A DNA stretch of 35,989 nucleotides, taken from positions 1 through 35,989 of the forward strand of contig JALHMT010000058.1 in the NCBI GenBank assembly GCA_022843905.1, given 5' to 3'. The notes below the pieces were generated by a model. That model saw nothing but the letters and a program-made list of their open reading frames with translations, searched no databases and was not told the origin of the DNA. Position 1 is the stretch's first letter. Every line of letters begins with the position of its first letter. This DNA comes from Rubrivivax sp. (GTDB taxonomy: Bacteria; Pseudomonadota; Gammaproteobacteria; Burkholderiales; Burkholderiaceae_C). Made by a program: the position numbers and the translations under genes. This document shows positions 33,917 through 35,989 of the stretch, piece by piece.

Positions 33917-35800
33917 ATGGACTCAAGAACCTTCACCATCCAGCAGATCTTTCAGGATCGTAGGCAGTACCGCGTGCCGTTCTACCAGCGTCCTTACGTG
34001 TGGAATCGTGATGATCAGTGGGGTCGACTGTGGGAAGACATTCGCGACAAGGCCGATACGCGACTTCAGGGCGGCAAGGCCTTCCCACACTTTATGGGTG
34101 CGGTGGTGTTGGAGCCGCAGAAGAAGGTCGGATTGCTTGGTGTAGAGCGGCACCACATCATCGACGGCCAACAACGCCTGACCACGCTGCAGTACGTCTT
34201 GACGGCGTTGATTCACGCGCTGCGGTCTGCCAAGAGCGAGAAGCTGCTGCCGCTGATTGAGGCATGCCTGACCAATGCCAACCCCGAGACGATGGAGGAT
34301 GTGGCTGTTGAACGCTTCAAGCTATGGCCCACGTTTCGTGACCGGAAGCAGTATGAACAGGCTATGACTGCAGGATCGTTGGATGACCTTCGGTTGCGCT
34401 TCCCGGCCAGCTTCACCCAGACGGGCAGCTTGCGCAAGATCGGTGTGACGCATCCGCCCGCCCTCGAAGCAATCGTCTTCTTTCATGACCAGATGGTCGA
34501 GTGGGTGAACGACAGCACAGAGGGAGACTCCGCGACGAGATCCATGGCACTGGCTTCGGCCGTGCTCACCGACCTGTCCATTGTTTGCATTTCATTGGGC
34601 GACGAAGACGATGCCCAGGTGATATTCGAGACGCTGAATGGGCATGGTGCTGAGCTGCATGCAACAGACCTGATTCGGAACTTCATCTTCATGCGTGCAG
34701 GTACGGACGCTGACGATCTCTACAACAACCTGTGGAGCCAGTTTGAGGCTCCGCTATGGTCGGAGGCTCAGTCTCGAGGGCGCCTCAATCGGCCACGGCT
34801 GGAGTGGTTTGTTCAGACCGCAGTGCAGGCCCAGACTGGCGACGAGATCGATGTCGGCCGTCTCTATGCCGGCTATCGACGGTTTGTTGATGGCACAACT
34901 GGTCTGCACGGTGCCAGCGCCCAGCTGGCAATGCTGAATCGATACGGCGAGCACTACAAGTCCCTTGTGACTGGCACTGGTGCAGCACCGATTGCAGCCT
35001 TCGGCCGCAGTGTGGCTGTGTGGGATGCGTCACCCACTCATGCGCTCGCTTTGCGTGTGGCGGCATCGGCCTTGCCGCAGGCCGAGCAGGAAGAGATTTA
35101 CCGCTGCATCGAGTCGTACCTGGTTCGGCGAGCTGTCTGCGGCCTCTCGCGAAAGAACTACAACAAAGTCTTTGCACAGCAGTTGCGGCGGTTGATTGAG
35201 GCCGACCTCAACGCGGCCTCCTTCCGAAAGGCACTCACCGCTTTGACCGGCGAAGCCTCGCGCTGGCCAGGTGATGAAGAGTTTCGGCGGCAATGGCTTG
35301 ATGGTTCTGTCTACCCCGGGCGCCTTGATGCGCCGAAGCTGCGCACCGTGTTTCACCGCCTCGAAACTGAGATCCGTACCGAGAAGACAGAAGAGCCGAT
35401 ACCGCTCGCGCTGGACTCGCTGGACATTGACCACATCCTGCCGCAGTCCTGGTACACCTACTGGCCGCTGGCTGACGGGACCAAAGTTTCAAGCGATGAG
35501 GCGCTCGTTGCTGCCCCTATGCGATACATGACTGAGGGCGTAGACGCAAAGTCCCAATCGATCCTGAAGCGGCAGGACGCGGTGCCGCGAATTGGCAACC
35601 TCACGCTTGTCCACTACGGCGTGAATCGAGCGCTGCAGAATCATGCGTTCGATGCAAAGCGCAAGGCGTTGTTCGAGCACTCGAATCTGCAGTTGAACCG
35701 CGGACTGATGCAACTTGCCGCATGGGATGAGGCCGCCATTGAGGTTCGGGGCGAGGCCTTGCTAAAGGCTGCGTTGCGCATTTGGCCTGGGCCTGTTTGA
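33917..35800 (+). CDS. GmrSD-like DUF262-DUF1524 nuclease (type IV restriction-like)
   Basis: The protein is 627 residues. The DUF262 (GmrS-like, ParB-fold) domain has PFYQRPYVWN near 20 and IDGQQRLTTLQ (D83 on), the nucleotide-binding signature, with VIFETLNGHG near 235. The DUF1524 (GmrD-like) domain has DIDHILPQSW (D503-H506) and GNLTLVH (N561), followed by KRKAL, the HNH nuclease pattern. GmrSD proteins cut DNA carrying modified, often glucosylated hydroxymethylated, cytosine using NTP. The ATG at 33917 is chosen because GGAGG lies about eight bases upstream; an ATG at 33911 is too close to it. It lies 70 bases after res on the same strand and could be co-transcribed, or be an appended independent defence gene. 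Confidence 0.88.
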   Translation: MDSRTFTIQQIFQDRRQYRVPFYQRPYVWNRDDQWGRLWEDIRDKADTRLQGGKAFPHFMGAVVLEPQKKVGLLGVERHHIIDGQQRLTTLQYVLTALIHALRSAKSEKLLPLIEACLTNANPETMEDVAVERFKLWPTFRDRKQYEQAMTAGSLDDLRLRFPASFTQTGSLRKIGVTHPPALEAIVFFHDQMVEWVNDSTEGDSATRSMALASAVLTDLSIVCISLGDEDDAQVIFETLNGHGAELHATDLIRNFIFMRAGTDADDLYNNLWSQFEAPLWSEAQSRGRLNRPRLEWFVQTAVQAQTGDEIDVGRLYAGYRRFVDGTTGLHGASAQLAMLNRYGEHYKSLVTGTGAAPIAAFGRSVAVWDASPTHALALRVAASALPQAEQEEIYRCIESYLVRRAVCGLSRKNYNKVFAQQLRRLIEADLNAASFRKALTALTGEASRWPGDEEFRRQWLDGSVYPGRLDAPKLRTVFHRLETEIRTEKTEEPIPLALDSLDIDHILPQSWYTYWPLADGTKVSSDEALVAAPMRYMTEGVDAKSQSILKRQDAVPRIGNLTLVHYGVNRALQNHAFDAKRKALFEHSNLQLNRGLMQLAAWDEAAIEVRGEALLKAALRIWPGPV

Positions 35801-35813
35801 CCGGGCACTCTCT

Positions 35814-35830
35814 TCGGGGCGCTGCCCCGA
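35814..35830. other. GC hairpin shortly after the last gene
   Basis: TCGGGGC-GCT-GCCCCGA is a perfect seven-base stem 14 bases after the stop codon. There is no T-tract. It may end or protect the operon transcript. Confidence 0.4.
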
Positions 35831-35857
35831 GGGCGCTGGCCAGAGCCCCGTACTGCA

Positions 35858-35880
35858 AGCCGAGCGCGCGGCGCTCGGCT
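35858..35880. other. second GC hairpin downstream of the operon
   Basis: AGCCGAGCGC and GCGCTCGGCT are perfect ten-base arms around GCG. There is no T-tract. The rest of the window to 35989 shows no gene I can support. Confidence 0.45.
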
Positions 35881-35989
35881 TCAGGTCTGCGCTGCGCTGA
35901 TTGAAGTGCGCCGCGGTGCGGCGATAGATCGCTCAGCTGGGAAGCTTCGCGCGTGTCGTTGATGGGGTGGTGAGCCGGCCTGTGCGTTC

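Noticed and set aside
20937..35800. Operon considered as DISARM or BREX
   Set aside because: No DUF1998 (DrmB), PglZ, BrxC or PglX is present; the SNF2 helicase and methylase alone are not enough.

Overview
The window is GC-rich DNA from an unidentified proteobacterium, most likely beta- or gamma-. It carries plasmid-type maintenance genes: an iteron-like origin with a replication initiator, and parAB with palindromic parS-like sites. These lie beside a toxin-antitoxin pair, a tyrosine recombinase cassette and a dense set of helicase/nuclease genes. This suggests a plasmid, or an integrated plasmid-like element, carrying a defence island. The species cannot be named from what is visible.

Layout. 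(1) 1-1346: right end of a Tn3-family transposon. Its leftward transposase runs off the window, and the element appears to have landed in the 5' part of the next gene. (2) 1266-9012: two convergent helicase genes, a RecQ-UvrD fusion that lacks its N-terminus (rightward) and a DEAH helicase with a nuclease-like C-terminus (leftward). (3) 9115-11261, leftward: two tiny genes, an orphan terminator on the opposite strand, and a higBA toxin-antitoxin pair in which HigA is fused to an ImmA/IrrE-type peptidase domain. (4) 11602-14786, leftward: a three-gene cassette of DUF7673-like protein, HD phosphohydrolase and large tyrosine integrase. (5) 15186-18250: parB and parA with five copies of a 17-bp palindrome, then an iteron-like region with several candidate operators. 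(6) 18250-20841, rightward: replication initiator, an abutting DUF1016/YhcG nuclease gene and a 28-codon frame. (7) 20937-35800, rightward: a seven-gene restriction-like operon.

The operon encodes an SNF2 helicase with a PLD-like N-terminus, a DUF4391 protein, a DUF6988-like helical protein, a type III methyltransferase (Mod), an SF1/UvrD-like helicase, a type III restriction subunit (Res) and a GmrSD-like DUF262-DUF1524 nuclease. Mod and Res are the recognisable core. The first four genes are overlapped or nearly so, and the SF1 helicase abuts Res. This suggests one extended type III-like machine, with a type IV-like enzyme appended to attack DNA carrying foreign modifications. That joint role is inference. 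No PglZ, DUF1998 or BrxC homologue is seen, so the operon is not canonical BREX or DISARM.

Five large NTP-driven DNA translocases of distinct families occupy about 17 kb of the 36 kb. No tRNA, rRNA or CRISPR array was seen.
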